Assembly: GCA_913057945.1 (NCBI GenBank)
Contig: CAJXOF010000007.1
Location: forward strand, 62,001-126,000
Source: an uncultured Hyphomonadaceae bacterium
GTDB taxonomy: Bacteria > Pseudomonadota > Alphaproteobacteria > Caulobacterales > Hyphomonadaceae
Direction: 5' to 3'
DNA length: 64,000 nt
Shown: piece after piece, positions 1 through 8,181 of the stretch
How positions within the stretch are numbered: the first letter of the stretch is position 1
Layout: each line of letters begins with the position of its first letter
Notes under the pieces: generated by a model
The model's database searches: none
Told to the model about the DNA's origin: nothing
Seen by the model: the letters and a program-made list of their open reading frames with translations, nothing else
Made by a program: the position numbers and the translations under genes

Positions 1-2032
1 GCGTGTGGAACACGTCACCATTGTCGAGGCGAATGTCGTCGCCATCAGAATTCGCCCGCCAGAATCCGACAACCGCCTTCGGTTTCAGCCAAACCTCGCC
101 GATCAGTTGTTGCAGCATGCCTTGCGTATCATTCCACAGGCCGGTGGCCGCTTCGCCAACAATCTTGTCCTCAAGAATCTTGGGGTACTGTCCCGCGAGG
201 TCCCATGCGGAAAAATAGGGAGTCCAGTCAATGTAGCGCGCCAGCGTCGCGAGGTCGAAATCCTCGAATGTCCGTACACCTTCAAATGTTGGCTGTGGCG
301 GCGTGTAGTTTTCCCAATCCAGTTTGAGCCCCGCGTCCCGCGCCTGTGCGATCGGCAGGCGCGGCTTGGGCGGACCACCGGCACGGGCTTCGCGCATCCG
401 CTCATAGCGCGCCTTGGTCTGTGTGACGAAGTTAGGTTTGTCATCTTCACTGAGCAATGTGCTGACCACGCCGACCGCGCGGCTGGCATCCGACACATGC
501 ACGACTGGCGCAGTCCGGATTACCGGGTCGATCTTTACAGCCGTGTGGGCCGGACTGGTCGTGGCGCCGCCAATCAGCAGCGGCTGCTTCATGCCGCGCC
601 GCTCCATTTCCGAGGCCACATAGACCATCTCATCCAGGCTAGGTGTGATCAGTCCCGAGAGACCAATGATATCAACGTTTTCCTTTTGGGCGGTGTCCAG
701 AATAGTTTCAGCCGCGACCATGACGCCCAGATCAAGAATGTCATATCCGTTACAGGCCAACACGACGCCGACGATATTCTTGCCAATGTCATGTACATCC
801 CCCTTTACGGTAGCCATCAGCACCTTGCCATTGGACACATCCACCGTGCCGAGGCGTTGCTTTTCCTCTTCCATGTAAGGTTCGAGCCATGCCACGGCCT
901 GCTTCATGACGCGCGCGGATTTCACCACTTGCGGCAAGAACATCTTGCCGGACCCGAACAGGTCGCCGACAACGTTCATGCCGTCCATCAACGGGCCTTC
1001 GATGACGTGTAGCGGGCGCTCGACCGACTGACGCGCTTCTTCGGTGTCCGCATCGATATATTCGGTGATGCCGTGCACGAGCGCGTATTCAAGGCGCTTC
1101 GCGACGGACGCTTCGCGCCAGGACAGATCCTTCTCGGTCGTTTTGCCCTTCTGACCCTTGAAGCCTTCCGCTATCTCGATCAGCCGTTCGGTCGCATCCT
1201 CGCGACGGTTCAGGATGACGTCTTCGACGCGCTCGCGCAGATCCGGCTTGATATCGTCATAGATGTCGAGCTGTCCGGCATTCACGATCCCCATATCCAT
1301 ACCCGCCGGAATGGCATGATAGAGAAAGACCGAATGCATGGCCCGGCGGACAGGCTCATTGCCCCGGAAGCTGAACGAGACATTCGAAAGGCCGCCGGAG
1401 ATATGGCAGCCCGGGCACGTCCGTCGGATCACACGCGTCGCCTCAATAAAGTCCACGGCGTAATTATTATGTTCCTCAATGCCGGTGGCAACGGCAAACA
1501 CGTTCGGATCGAAGATGATGTCTTCTGCTGGAAAGCCCACATCTTCCGTCAGGATACGGAAAGCGCGCTGACATATCTCGACCTTGCGCTCCTTGGTATC
1601 AGCCTGACCAACCTCATCAAACGCCATCACCACAACGGCCGCGCCATAAGCAAGGCAGGCTCGCGCTTGCTTGCGGAATGTCTCTTCGCCTTCCTTCATG
1701 GATATTGAATTGACGATGGCCTTGCCTTGAACGCATTTCAGGCCCGCTTCGATCACCTCCCATTTGGAAGAGTCGATCATGACCGGCACACGGGCAATGT
1801 CCGGTTCGGCCACGATAAGGTTCAGAAAAATCCGCATGGCTTCCACGCCATCCAGCATGCCTTCGTCCATGTTGACGTCGATGACCTGCGCACCACTCTC
1901 GACCTGCTGGCGCGCGACCTCAACGGCGTCTGCGTAGCGGCCTTCGGTGATCATTTTCCGGAACCGTGCGGATCCGGTCACATTGGTCCGTTCACCAATG
2001 TTCACAAAGGATTGGGAAGCTGAAACTGTCAT
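1..2032 (-). CDS. metH: Methionine synthase, C-terminal part (pterin-, cobalamin- and activation domains), partial
   Basis: This gene encodes the methyltetrahydrofolate- and cobalamin-binding part of B12-dependent methionine synthase, which passes the methyl group of methyl-THF to homocysteine. The reverse strand is open from an ATG at 2032 to the left edge, so the 3' end is missing. The N-terminus ([13 protein letters not shown]) opens a pterin-binding domain. The cobalamin-binding motif DVHDIGKN, whose His ligates cobalt, lies near 785-805. An activation-domain-like stretch follows up to the edge. The homocysteine-binding domain is absent and is encoded separately at 2454-3527. The start overlaps the stop of the preceding GGCT-like gene as ATGA (2029-2032), which indicates translational coupling. 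Split MetH proteins are known in alphaproteobacteria. Identity is firm; the C-terminal limit cannot be seen. Confidence 0.95.
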   Translation of the reverse strand, partial: MTVSASQSFVNIGERTNVTGSARFRKMITEGRYADAVEVARQQVESGAQVIDVNMDEGMLDGVEAMRIFLNLIVAEPDIARVPVMIDSSKWEVIEAGLKCVQGKAIVNSISMKEGEETFRKQARACLAYGAAVVVMAFDEVGQADTKERKVEICQRAFRILTEDVGFPAEDIIFDPNVFAVATGIEEHNNYAVDFIEATRVIRRTCPGCHISGGLSNVSFSFRGNEPVRRAMHSVFLYHAIPAGMDMGIVNAGQLDIYDDIKPDLRERVEDVILNRREDATERLIEIAEGFKGQKGKTTEKDLSWREASVAKRLEYALVHGITEYIDADTEEARQSVERPLHVIEGPLMDGMNVVGDLFGSGKMFLPQVVKSARVMKQAVAWLEPYMEEEKQRLGTVDVSNGKVLMATVKGDVHDIGKNIVGVVLACNGYDILDLGVMVAAETILDTAQKENVDIIGLSGLITPSLDEMVYVASEMERRGMKQPLLIGGATTSPAHTAVKIDPVIRTAPVVHVSDASRAVGVVSTLLSEDDKPNFVTQTKARYERMREARAGGPPKPRLPIAQARDAGLKLDWENYTPPQPTFEGVRTFEDFDLATLARYIDWTPYFSAWDLAGQYPKILEDKIVGEAATGLWNDTQGMLQQLIGEVWLKPKAVVGFWRANSDGDDIRLDNGDVFHT

Positions 2033-2457
2033 TTTCTCGTTTTCCCGGCCTCAAGGGGCCAGTTGCCATCGGCCACAGACGTAAACCCGTCTACAGGCCG
2101 GTTGTACCAATATATCCAGGCGGTTTCGCCCGACTCGGCCCCGATGTCATCCATCAGGGGAATTTGCTTGCGGAGATACAGGCTGGTTGCCGGATCATCC
2201 GTTACGTCCTCGAAGGCGTCCATATCTGGCATGATGGATATGTCTCTGAGCTTCCAGCGGATACCATGGCACAGCTGGTCGCCCGCTATGACACCTGGAA
2301 AGCCCCCAAGGTCGACCATGCGCGCACGGAACCGGCAAGGCGTGCCAAATGTGCCCGCATAGTCCAGCAGCAGGCCTGCCGGTTGCCCAGCAGCTCCCTG
2401 TTTCAGCAAGCCGTAAAAGACGAAGAGGTCACCGGCCTCAACCGACTTGCTCGTCAC
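2029..2457 (-). CDS. Gamma-glutamylcyclotransferase-like protein (GGCT/AIG2 fold) inside the metH pair
   Basis: This 142-residue protein resembles the small GGCT/AIG2 family, whose members release 5-oxoproline from gamma-glutamyl compounds. [10 protein letters not shown] (residues 12-21) matches the family's substrate-binding YGxL loop. MDAFEDV (about 79-85) matches the LDxxEGY motif, so the presumed catalytic Glu is kept at E83. There is no signal peptide. The start is GTG at 2457, overlapping the TGA of the upstream homocysteine methyltransferase (GTGA, 2454-2457). The stop overlaps the ATG of the cobalamin part of metH (2029-2032). It is therefore locked between the two halves of methionine synthase. 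A link to glutathione or gamma-glutamyl turnover is inference; the substrate cannot be read from sequence. Confidence 0.75.
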   Translation of the reverse strand: MTSKSVEAGDLFVFYGLLKQGAAGQPAGLLLDYAGTFGTPCRFRARMVDLGGFPGVIAGDQLCHGIRWKLRDISIMPDMDAFEDVTDDPATSLYLRKQIPLMDDIGAESGETAWIYWYNRPVDGFTSVADGNWPLEAGKTRK

Positions 2458-3527
2458 GAAGTCACCTCAAATGGTTCGAGTCCGGACAGACGCATCGTGT
2501 GTTTGCTTGGCGCCGGATCACGCGGCTTTATCCGGTCGACGGCCTTTGCGATGGCGGCGATATGCTCCGGCGTCGTCCCACAGCAACCGCCAAGGATATT
2601 GACGAGGCCATCTTTTGCCCAACTACCGACCGAATTGGAGGTCTCTTCCGGCTGCTCGTCATATTGGCCCATCTCATTTGGCAGGCCGGCATTCGGATAG
2701 GCTGCAACCAGCGTATCGGCCACGCGCGACAAGGCCGCGATATGCGGGCGCATCAGGTCTGCGCCGAGCGCACAATTGAACCCGATCGCGAATGGCTTCG
2801 CGTGGCGCACAGAGTTCCAGAATGCCTCGACCGTCTGGCCGGACAATGTGCGGCCAGACCGGTCGGTAATCGTACCGGAAATCCAGATCGGCAGCCTGTC
2901 CATGCCCTCTTCTTCGAGGTCCATGATCGCCTTGATCGCGGCCTTGCAGTTCAGCGTGTCCGTGATTGTCTCGATCAGGTAAAGATCAACCCCGCCCTCG
3001 TTCAGCGCCCGGACTTGCTGGCGATAGGCTTCATAGACCTCATCAAAGGTCACAGACCGCGCGCCCGGATCGTTCACATCAGACGACATGGACAACATCT
3101 TGTTGAGTGGCCCGATGGAGCCGGCAAGGAATCGCGGCTTGTCCGGCGTCTTTGCCGTCCAGGCGTCCGCTGTTGCCCGGCCGAGCTTCGCGCCCTCAAG
3201 GTTGATGTCCCAAACCGATTGCGGGTCCAGCCTGTAATCATCCTGTGCGATGATTGTCGCGCTGAACGTGTTCGTCTCGGAAATATCGGCGCCCGCACCA
3301 TAATAGGCATTATGAAGGTCGGTCACGATATCCGGCCGCGTCAGGCAGAGAATGTCATTATTGCCCTTCATCTGGCCGGGATAGGCAGACTCGCTAAAGC
3401 GATCCCCGCGATAGTCAGCTTCTTCCAGGTCCCGGCGCTGGATCATCACGCCCCACGAGCCGTCGAGAATGAGGATACGCTCTTTCGCTGCCGCTTTCAG
3501 CGCATTGATGCGATCTTGTCTGGTCAT
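2454..3527 (-). CDS. metH: Homocysteine S-methyltransferase domain protein (N-terminal part of split MetH)
   Basis: This 357-residue protein is the homocysteine-binding, zinc-dependent module of methionine synthase as a separate polypeptide. The zinc ligands are visible as C252 (FNC) and C315-C316 (GGCCGTTP), with the 63-residue spacing expected for MetH. It begins with LDGSWGVMIQ, the usual start of the TIM barrel. It presumably works with the cobalamin/pterin part encoded at 1-2032. The ATG at 3527 lies 3 bp after the metF stop, and its own stop overlaps the GTG of the GGCT-like gene. A stand-alone betaine- or S-methylmethionine-dependent enzyme is the alternative. The adjacent metH remainder, which lacks this domain, makes the split-MetH reading much more likely. 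Confidence 0.93.
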   Translation of the reverse strand: MTRQDRINALKAAAKERILILDGSWGVMIQRRDLEEADYRGDRFSESAYPGQMKGNNDILCLTRPDIVTDLHNAYYGAGADISETNTFSATIIAQDDYRLDPQSVWDINLEGAKLGRATADAWTAKTPDKPRFLAGSIGPLNKMLSMSSDVNDPGARSVTFDEVYEAYRQQVRALNEGGVDLYLIETITDTLNCKAAIKAIMDLEEEGMDRLPIWISGTITDRSGRTLSGQTVEAFWNSVRHAKPFAIGFNCALGADLMRPHIAALSRVADTLVAAYPNAGLPNEMGQYDEQPEETSNSVGSWAKDGLVNILGGCCGTTPEHIAAIAKAVDRIKPRDPAPSKHTMRLSGLEPFEVTS

Positions 3528-3530
3528 GGC

Positions 3531-4439
3531 TCAGGCCGCCTCTGCCGGATTGGGTTTAAGGCCGAGCAGGCGACATGTGGACAATGCCAGCCCTGCCCGG
3601 TTCAGCGTGTAGAAATGGAAATCGGACACCCCCTCATCGGACAGTTTCCGACACAGGTCTGCGGCGACATTGGCCGTCACCAGCTCGCGCGTCTCATTGT
3701 CCTCATCAAGCCCTTCATAGAGCTCGTGCAACCAATTGGGCAGCGAGGCTCCACACAGTTTCGAGATACGCTTAAGCCCGTTGAAGTTGGGTTGCAGCAT
3801 GATGCCTGGCACGATTGGCATGGTCACACCTCCTGCCCGCGCCTTTTCAAGAAAGTTCAAGTAGATTTCCGGCTCGAAGAAGAATTGCGTGATCGCCCGG
3901 TCGGCGCCTGCATCCTGCTTGGCTTTGAGAAATGCGATCTCGGCGTCCCAGCCCCGGCTTTCTGGATGGAGCTCCGGATAGCAGGACACGGAAATCTCGA
4001 AGCATTTGCCAAGGTCCGGGCGATGCTCGCGAATGCCTTCGATCAGGTCAATGGAATCGCGGAAACCGCCAGGGTGCTGTTCAAACACCTCCCCCATGCC
4101 GGTCGGAGGATCGCCTCGTAGCGCCACGATGTGCTTCACGCCCGCCTGCCAGTAATCCTCGGCAACCGACAACACCTCATTCTTGGTCGCGCCAACACAG
4201 GTCAAATGCCCTGCAGGCCGCAAATGCGTCTGCTGCGCGATACGCCTGACCGTGTCATGGGTTCTTTCCCGCGTGGACCCACCGGCGCCATAGGTAACAG
4301 ACACGAAGTTCGGCGCCATCGGTTCGAGACGCTCGACTGTCTCCCATAGCCGGATGGCCATGGCCTCTGATTTCGGTGGGAAAAATTCAAACGAGACAGA
4401 CGGCGCACCAGCCTGACGAGGGGATGAGAGCGGGCTCAT
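3531..4439 (-). CDS. metF: Methylenetetrahydrofolate reductase
   Basis: MetF reduces 5,10-methylene-THF to 5-methyl-THF with a flavin cofactor, supplying the methyl donor for the split methionine synthase just downstream. The 302-residue length is normal. Family signatures include FEFFPPKSE near the N-terminus, FVSVTYGAGGS, HLTCVGAT, LRGDPP and the ITQFFFE strand. The ATG at 4439 overlaps the TGA of the regulator-methyltransferase gene (ATGA, 4436-4439). The stop is 3 bp before the homocysteine methyltransferase start, so all these genes are probably one transcript under the operator upstream of 5413. Confidence 0.97.
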   Translation of the reverse strand: MSPLSSPRQAGAPSVSFEFFPPKSEAMAIRLWETVERLEPMAPNFVSVTYGAGGSTRERTHDTVRRIAQQTHLRPAGHLTCVGATKNEVLSVAEDYWQAGVKHIVALRGDPPTGMGEVFEQHPGGFRDSIDLIEGIREHRPDLGKCFEISVSCYPELHPESRGWDAEIAFLKAKQDAGADRAITQFFFEPEIYLNFLEKARAGGVTMPIVPGIMLQPNFNGLKRISKLCGASLPNWLHELYEGLDEDNETRELVTANVAADLCRKLSDEGVSDFHFYTLNRAGLALSTCRLLGLKPNPAEAA

Positions 4440-5413
4440 GCGACATTCTCCAGGGATTTGGCGGGCTTGACGGCCTTCCAGATATTTACGGTGAGGCCAT
4501 CCTGAGCGCCTTCGGGCGGCGCGAAGGATCTTGGCTCCAAAAGATCTAGTCCAACGTCAGACGTCCAGGCTTTCATGGCGTCGTGCGACATGCCCAATCG
4601 GTGATGGCCGTGCTCGGCGCGAAGAAATTCCAAATTGTGCGGCGCAAAATCCACGATCAGGAGCTGGCCGCCCGGCTTCAGAACACGGCTCGCCTCAGCG
4701 ACCGCCCGGTTTGGTGCATCCATATAATGAAGGACTTGATGGATAATTACGACATCAGCGCAATCATTGTCGAACGGCACCGCCGTGACATTGCCCTGCC
4801 GGACTCGCGCGCCTTGTACGCCTTGCTGTTCAAGATTCGACCGGGCAACCGTCAGCATGTGGTGGCTCAGGTCGATTCCCTCGGCCTCAGCAGCCATCGG
4901 CGCAAACAGGCTCAACATGCGACCCGTCCCGGTGCCAAAATCGAGCACACGGTCAAACGGGCCCGTTCCAGCCAACTCCAGAAGTGCGCTTTCAATCAAA
5001 TCATTGGGATAATGCAGGGACCGCAGCCGGTCCCAGGTGCCGGCAATGTTTGAAAAATAGGCCTCAGCGGATTCGGCCCGCGCAGCGCTTACTTCATCAA
5101 GGCGCTCAGCATCGCGGGAAAAATCCGGTTCAGTGCTGTCCATTTGCGCGAACAGGGAGTCGAGAAAGGTTTTGCCGGACTTAGCTGTCGATGCGCGATA
5201 GAAGACAAAGGAGCCTTCAGGCAAGCGCTCCACCAGACCCGCGGCGGTCAGCGCCTTTAGATGGTGTGACAGGCGTGGCTGGGATTGCTCCAGAACCTGG
5301 ACCAATTCTCCGACCGACAAATCCCGCTGACGCAACAGGGCCAGCACTCTCAAGCGCGTAGGCTCTCCCGCTGCGCGGAGGCATTCGATCATGGATGAAA
5401 GCTGCAAGGTCAT
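4436..5413 (-). CDS. ArsR-family regulator fused to SAM-dependent methyltransferase
   Basis: This 325-residue fusion has an ArsR winged helix-turn-helix in residues 1-80 (recognition helix around QPRLSHHLKAL, 45-55). A class I SAM methyltransferase fold follows, with motif I at VLDFGTGTGRM (156-166) and a DVVIIHQVLHYM strand. It heads the methionine operon, so the methyltransferase half plausibly senses SAM or S-adenosylhomocysteine rather than methylating a substrate; that is inference from context. No typical arsenic-binding Cys cluster is seen. The ATG at 5413 has no Shine-Dalgarno in front. A promoter with its -10 at 5421-5426 would place the transcript start almost at the ATG, which suggests leaderless translation. 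A palindrome overlapping that promoter suggests autoregulation. Confidence 0.9.
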   Translation of the reverse strand: MTLQLSSMIECLRAAGEPTRLRVLALLRQRDLSVGELVQVLEQSQPRLSHHLKALTAAGLVERLPEGSFVFYRASTAKSGKTFLDSLFAQMDSTEPDFSRDAERLDEVSAARAESAEAYFSNIAGTWDRLRSLHYPNDLIESALLELAGTGPFDRVLDFGTGTGRMLSLFAPMAAEAEGIDLSHHMLTVARSNLEQQGVQGARVRQGNVTAVPFDNDCADVVIIHQVLHYMDAPNRAVAEASRVLKPGGQLLIVDFAPHNLEFLRAEHGHHRLGMSHDAMKAWTSDVGLDLLEPRSFAPPEGAQDGLTVNIWKAVKPAKSLENVA

Positions 5414-5420
5414 TTAATGA

Positions 5421-5449
5421 TATAAACATCGATTTATACGTTTTTGCAA
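5421..5449 (-). promoter_or_regulatory. Promoter of the methionine operon with overlapping palindromic operator
   Basis: Read on the minus strand, TTGCAA (5444-5449) and TTTATA (5421-5426) are separated by 17 bp, a good sigma-70 spacing. The palindrome TATAAA-N6-TTTATA occupies 5421-5438, covering the -10 and part of the spacer. That is where an ArsR-type repressor would block RNA polymerase. The likely transcript start falls next to the ATG at 5413. TTGCAA is self-complementary and could also be the -35 for mlaA on the other strand. All of this is read from sequence; binding is inferred. Confidence 0.6.
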
Positions 5450-5556
5450 CACAGCTTTACAGAAATATCACCTATGTATGTTTGGGGTAAGATTGAGAGT
5501 TGAAGCACTTTCGCTTAGCCACCATCTACCGGTCTCCACAACGGGGTTATCAACAC

Positions 5557-6312
5557 ATGACACAGCGAATCTTTGCTGCGGTTCTCGCCATAGGGCTAGG
5601 AGCCTGTGCATCCACACAGAACGCCGAACCGGGCACGATTCAGGACCCCTATGAAGGCTTCAATCGACAGATGTTCGCGTTCAATACAGGTGTGGACAAG
5701 TATGCCTTGGGACCTGCGGCGAACGTCTATGAGACAGTTACCCCCGAATTCGGACGTGATCGCGTGGGAGATTTTCTTCATAATCTGAAGTCTCCAGTCA
5801 TTTTCGTGAACGACGTGCTGCAAGGCGAGGGCGACCGCGCCGGCGACACATTTGCCCGCTTCCTCGTCAACACGACAGTCGGCGTCGCTGGCCTGTGGGA
5901 TGTGGCTGGCTACAATGGCATGGAGAAACACGCTGAAGATTTCGGCCAGACTCTCGCCGTTTGGGGTGTGGACAGCGGCCCATTTCTCGTTTTGCCCCTT
6001 GTGGGGCCTACCACGCCGCGTGACCTGTTCGGATCCGGCATCGACCGCGCGCTGGATCCGCTCACCTGGACCGAATTCGACAACAATCCGGACCTCGACG
6101 ATCATATCGCGATCGGTCGGAGCGTTCTGGGAGGGCTGAATGCCCGGGTCGCGCTGGATGACGAAATCAAACAGCTGAACGCGCAGCCCGAACCATATAT
6201 TGCCTTGCGCCGGATTTATTCATCCCAGCGTCAGGCCGAAATCCGTAATGGTCGCATAAATGAGGAAGAAGCGTACGACGATCTCCCTGATTTTGACGAA
6301 TTTGAAGAATAG
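5557..6312 (+). CDS. mlaA: MlaA (VacJ)-family outer-membrane lipoprotein
   Basis: MlaA sits in the outer membrane and removes mislocalised phospholipids from the outer leaflet, passing them to periplasmic MlaC. From the ATG at 5557 the protein has 251 residues, with a lipoprotein signal and lipobox LGAC (Cys17). Family motifs follow: DPYEGFNRQMFAFN, FLHNLKSPVIFVNDVLQG, FLVNTTVGVAGLWD and DFGQTLAVWGV. A TTG further upstream (5500) would bury the signal peptide, so 5557 is preferred. mlaC follows 34 bp later, so the two are probably co-transcribed. The C-terminus is acidic. Confidence 0.93.
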   Translation: MTQRIFAAVLAIGLGACASTQNAEPGTIQDPYEGFNRQMFAFNTGVDKYALGPAANVYETVTPEFGRDRVGDFLHNLKSPVIFVNDVLQGEGDRAGDTFARFLVNTTVGVAGLWDVAGYNGMEKHAEDFGQTLAVWGVDSGPFLVLPLVGPTTPRDLFGSGIDRALDPLTWTEFDNNPDLDDHIAIGRSVLGGLNARVALDDEIKQLNAQPEPYIALRRIYSSQRQAEIRNGRINEEEAYDDLPDFDEFEE

Positions 6313-6346
6313 GTCCGGGGGCGTGACCATCAACAGGAGCGAAAAT

Positions 6347-6976
6347 GTGAAACGCCAATACCGACATTTAGCAATTGCCGGTGCCGCAATGCTGATGATT
6401 GCCCCAAACAGCTTCGCAGACGTGAAGACGGAAGCCTATGTTCAGGAAAACGCCAGCGAAGTGCTGGCATCCTTGAATGATCCGTCCCTGGATGCAGAAG
6501 AGCGCACCGAAAAATTCAATACTTATATGGACGAGTTCACCGACATGACAGCGGTGTCAAACTTTGCCATTGGCAAATATGCCCGCCGGTTTACGGAAGA
6601 CGAACTTGCCCGGTACCGGAAAGTATTCAGGGAATACGCCCTCGCCGTTTATGAAAACGAACTCGACGCGTATCGCGGCGAAGCGGTCATTGTGAAGGAT
6701 TCAGTCGACCGGTCGGCTACGGATTCCATCGTGAATACGGTCATCAAGCGCCAGGACGGCAAGGACATGGATGTCCGCTGGCGCGTCCTGACCCGCGACG
6801 GCAAATACCAGGTTGTCGACGTCGCGCTCAATTTGGATGGAAATCTGATCTGGCTCGCAATTGAGCAACGCGCACAATTTCTGGCCCTGCTTGATCGTTC
6901 GAATGGGTCAGCTGAAGCGCTGATCAACAAGATCGAAAGCATGAAGCGGAATCTGGAAGCGGAAAAGCGGACCTAG
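6347..6976 (+). CDS. mlaC: MlaC-family periplasmic phospholipid-binding protein
   Basis: This is the periplasmic shuttle of the Mla pathway, partner of the MlaA lipoprotein just upstream. The start is GTG at 6347, chosen because AGGAG (6335-6339) sits 7 bp before it and translation from there gives a clean signal peptide (VKRQYRHLAIAGAAMLM, cleavage after NSFA). The mature part has the Tol-Tol-Ttg2/MlaC fold features: FAIGKYARRFTEDELARYRKVFREY, then VRWRVLTRDGKYQVVDV. The length is 209 residues, normal for the family. The MlaFED permease genes are not in this window. An intrinsic terminator follows at 7000-7032. Confidence 0.92.
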   Translation: MKRQYRHLAIAGAAMLMIAPNSFADVKTEAYVQENASEVLASLNDPSLDAEERTEKFNTYMDEFTDMTAVSNFAIGKYARRFTEDELARYRKVFREYALAVYENELDAYRGEAVIVKDSVDRSATDSIVNTVIKRQDGKDMDVRWRVLTRDGKYQVVDVALNLDGNLIWLAIEQRAQFLALLDRSNGSAEALINKIESMKRNLEAEKRT

Positions 6977-6999
6977 GCCGCCCCTCCATATGAAACCCA

Positions 7000-7032
7000 A
7001 GCCCTCGTCCATGGAATGGCCGAGGGCTTTTT
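7000..7032 (+). terminator. Rho-independent terminator after mlaC
   Basis: AGCCCTCG (7000-7007) pairs with CGAGGGCT (7021-7028), followed by a run of five T (7028-7032). It lies 24 bp after the mlaC stop and just before the stop of the convergent sulfotransferase gene. Confidence 0.85.
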
Positions 7033-7044
7033 ATTGAACGAACC

Positions 7045-7908
7045 TCATACACTCCAACCGCGAAACGGCTTTCCTGTAAGTTCGCGGAACCGGACGGCAT
7101 CCGATTTCAGCTTCTTCGCAAGGACCGAGCGAAGCTTGTCGTCGAACTCTGGAACAGGGACTGCCTTGTCGGTCTTCACCGCAGACCGCATGGAATCGAT
7201 CAGAACCCGAGGGCTATGGGTGCGGACATACCGGCCGATCGCAGTATCGCGCATCTGGCCCCACCATCTGGGCATTTTGCGCAGATCTTCCCCGGTATTC
7301 GCGATCGGTAAACTGCCAAGGCTGTCGATGGCCGAGGGGGAAAGTCCAATATGCTGACCAATCCTCTTCATTACGGCGGATGACTGATTGAGCAGATTGT
7401 TAAAATCGACAATCAGAATATCGTCCTTAGACCAATATTCATAATACGGTTCGAGTTGATAAGCATACTTGCTGACCATGAGGATGTGCTCGCCCTCACT
7501 CGTATCGAACACTTCCGAGGGCGCCGGCAATGACGCGGAATGCATATATGTGTGCTTATACTGAGATTCCGCGCGTGCCACCGGGTCCCTGGCGATGAAT
7601 ATCAGCTTGGCATTGGGGGCGTTTTCAAAGGTCCGCGCCGCCGCACCCGGGAACATGTCCCGCTTGGTGTAATTTGGGCAGAAGTCGACCCAAGGCAAAG
7701 CCGAATTGCGAAACTGTTTGCGATACCAATTCGTCCCGCGAGAATAGTTTGATTGACTCAGATAGAAATCGGTTTCCTTGCATTCGGGAACAGCAACCAG
7801 TCCGCATTCCAGAAAAACGCGATATAGGGCTGTCGTCCCCGCCCGCATTGCACCGATGACAATTGCATCAGGCGAGGATTTCCCTTGAGATATCTCCAAA
7901 CGGGTCAT
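7045..7908 (-). CDS. Sulfotransferase family protein
   Basis: This 287-residue cytoplasmic protein resembles PAPS-dependent sulfotransferases. The 5'-phosphosulfate loop is visible as IGAMRAGTTALYR (about 18-30) and the 3'-phosphate-binding segment as FIARDPVARAESQY. The C-terminal KPFRGWSV is typical of this group. The acceptor (glycan, lipid or small molecule) cannot be told. It is flanked by the mlaC terminator downstream and a 273-bp non-coding region upstream, and has no operon partner. Its wording looks less G+C-rich than its neighbours, which hints at horizontal acquisition; this is a visual impression only. Confidence 0.85.
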   Translation of the reverse strand: MTRLEISQGKSSPDAIVIGAMRAGTTALYRVFLECGLVAVPECKETDFYLSQSNYSRGTNWYRKQFRNSALPWVDFCPNYTKRDMFPGAAARTFENAPNAKLIFIARDPVARAESQYKHTYMHSASLPAPSEVFDTSEGEHILMVSKYAYQLEPYYEYWSKDDILIVDFNNLLNQSSAVMKRIGQHIGLSPSAIDSLGSLPIANTGEDLRKMPRWWGQMRDTAIGRYVRTHSPRVLIDSMRSAVKTDKAVPVPEFDDKLRSVLAKKLKSDAVRFRELTGKPFRGWSV

Positions 7909-8181
7909 AATCGGTCGTCCCCCAAAAAAACGATACGTATTCGTCTTTTATAATACTCAAGAAGGCATCTTTGCCCCCCTCTTCAAACGCTAAAGAGCTT
8001 ATCGACTACGCCGCAAGCAGATTCAAGTAACTTGTTAGCGAACATTAACAATATTCAAGGTTGTTCCAGATTTCGTTCAACCGCCTGCCCAATAGTCGAG
8101 CGATGATCGAAACGAAACGGCTATCTTCGCTGCGAAGTCCGTTTTGGGAACTCCCTTGAGGGTCGCGGGTTGAATCTCGAG
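7909..8181. other. Non-coding region between divergent sulfotransferase and mscS genes
   Basis: This 273-bp region is relatively A+T-rich at its 7909-8050 end, with a homopolymeric A stretch near 7922-7930. It must hold the promoters of both divergent genes. I could not pick out a convincing -35/-10 pair, an RNA gene or a conserved small reading frame. Confidence 0.6.

Noticed and set aside
5..1012. 335-codon plus-strand reading frame near the left edge
   Set aside because: It is opposite the cobalamin-binding part of metH, whose reverse-strand translation is clearly conserved.
2349..4121. 590-codon plus-strand reading frame opposite metF and metH
   Set aside because: Shadow of the methionine operon; no start signal and no conserved motif.
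5414..5556. SAM or cobalamin riboswitch upstream of the methionine operon
   Set aside because: The leader is too short, the predicted transcript starts at the ATG, and no riboswitch core was recognised; an ArsR-type operator explains the region better.
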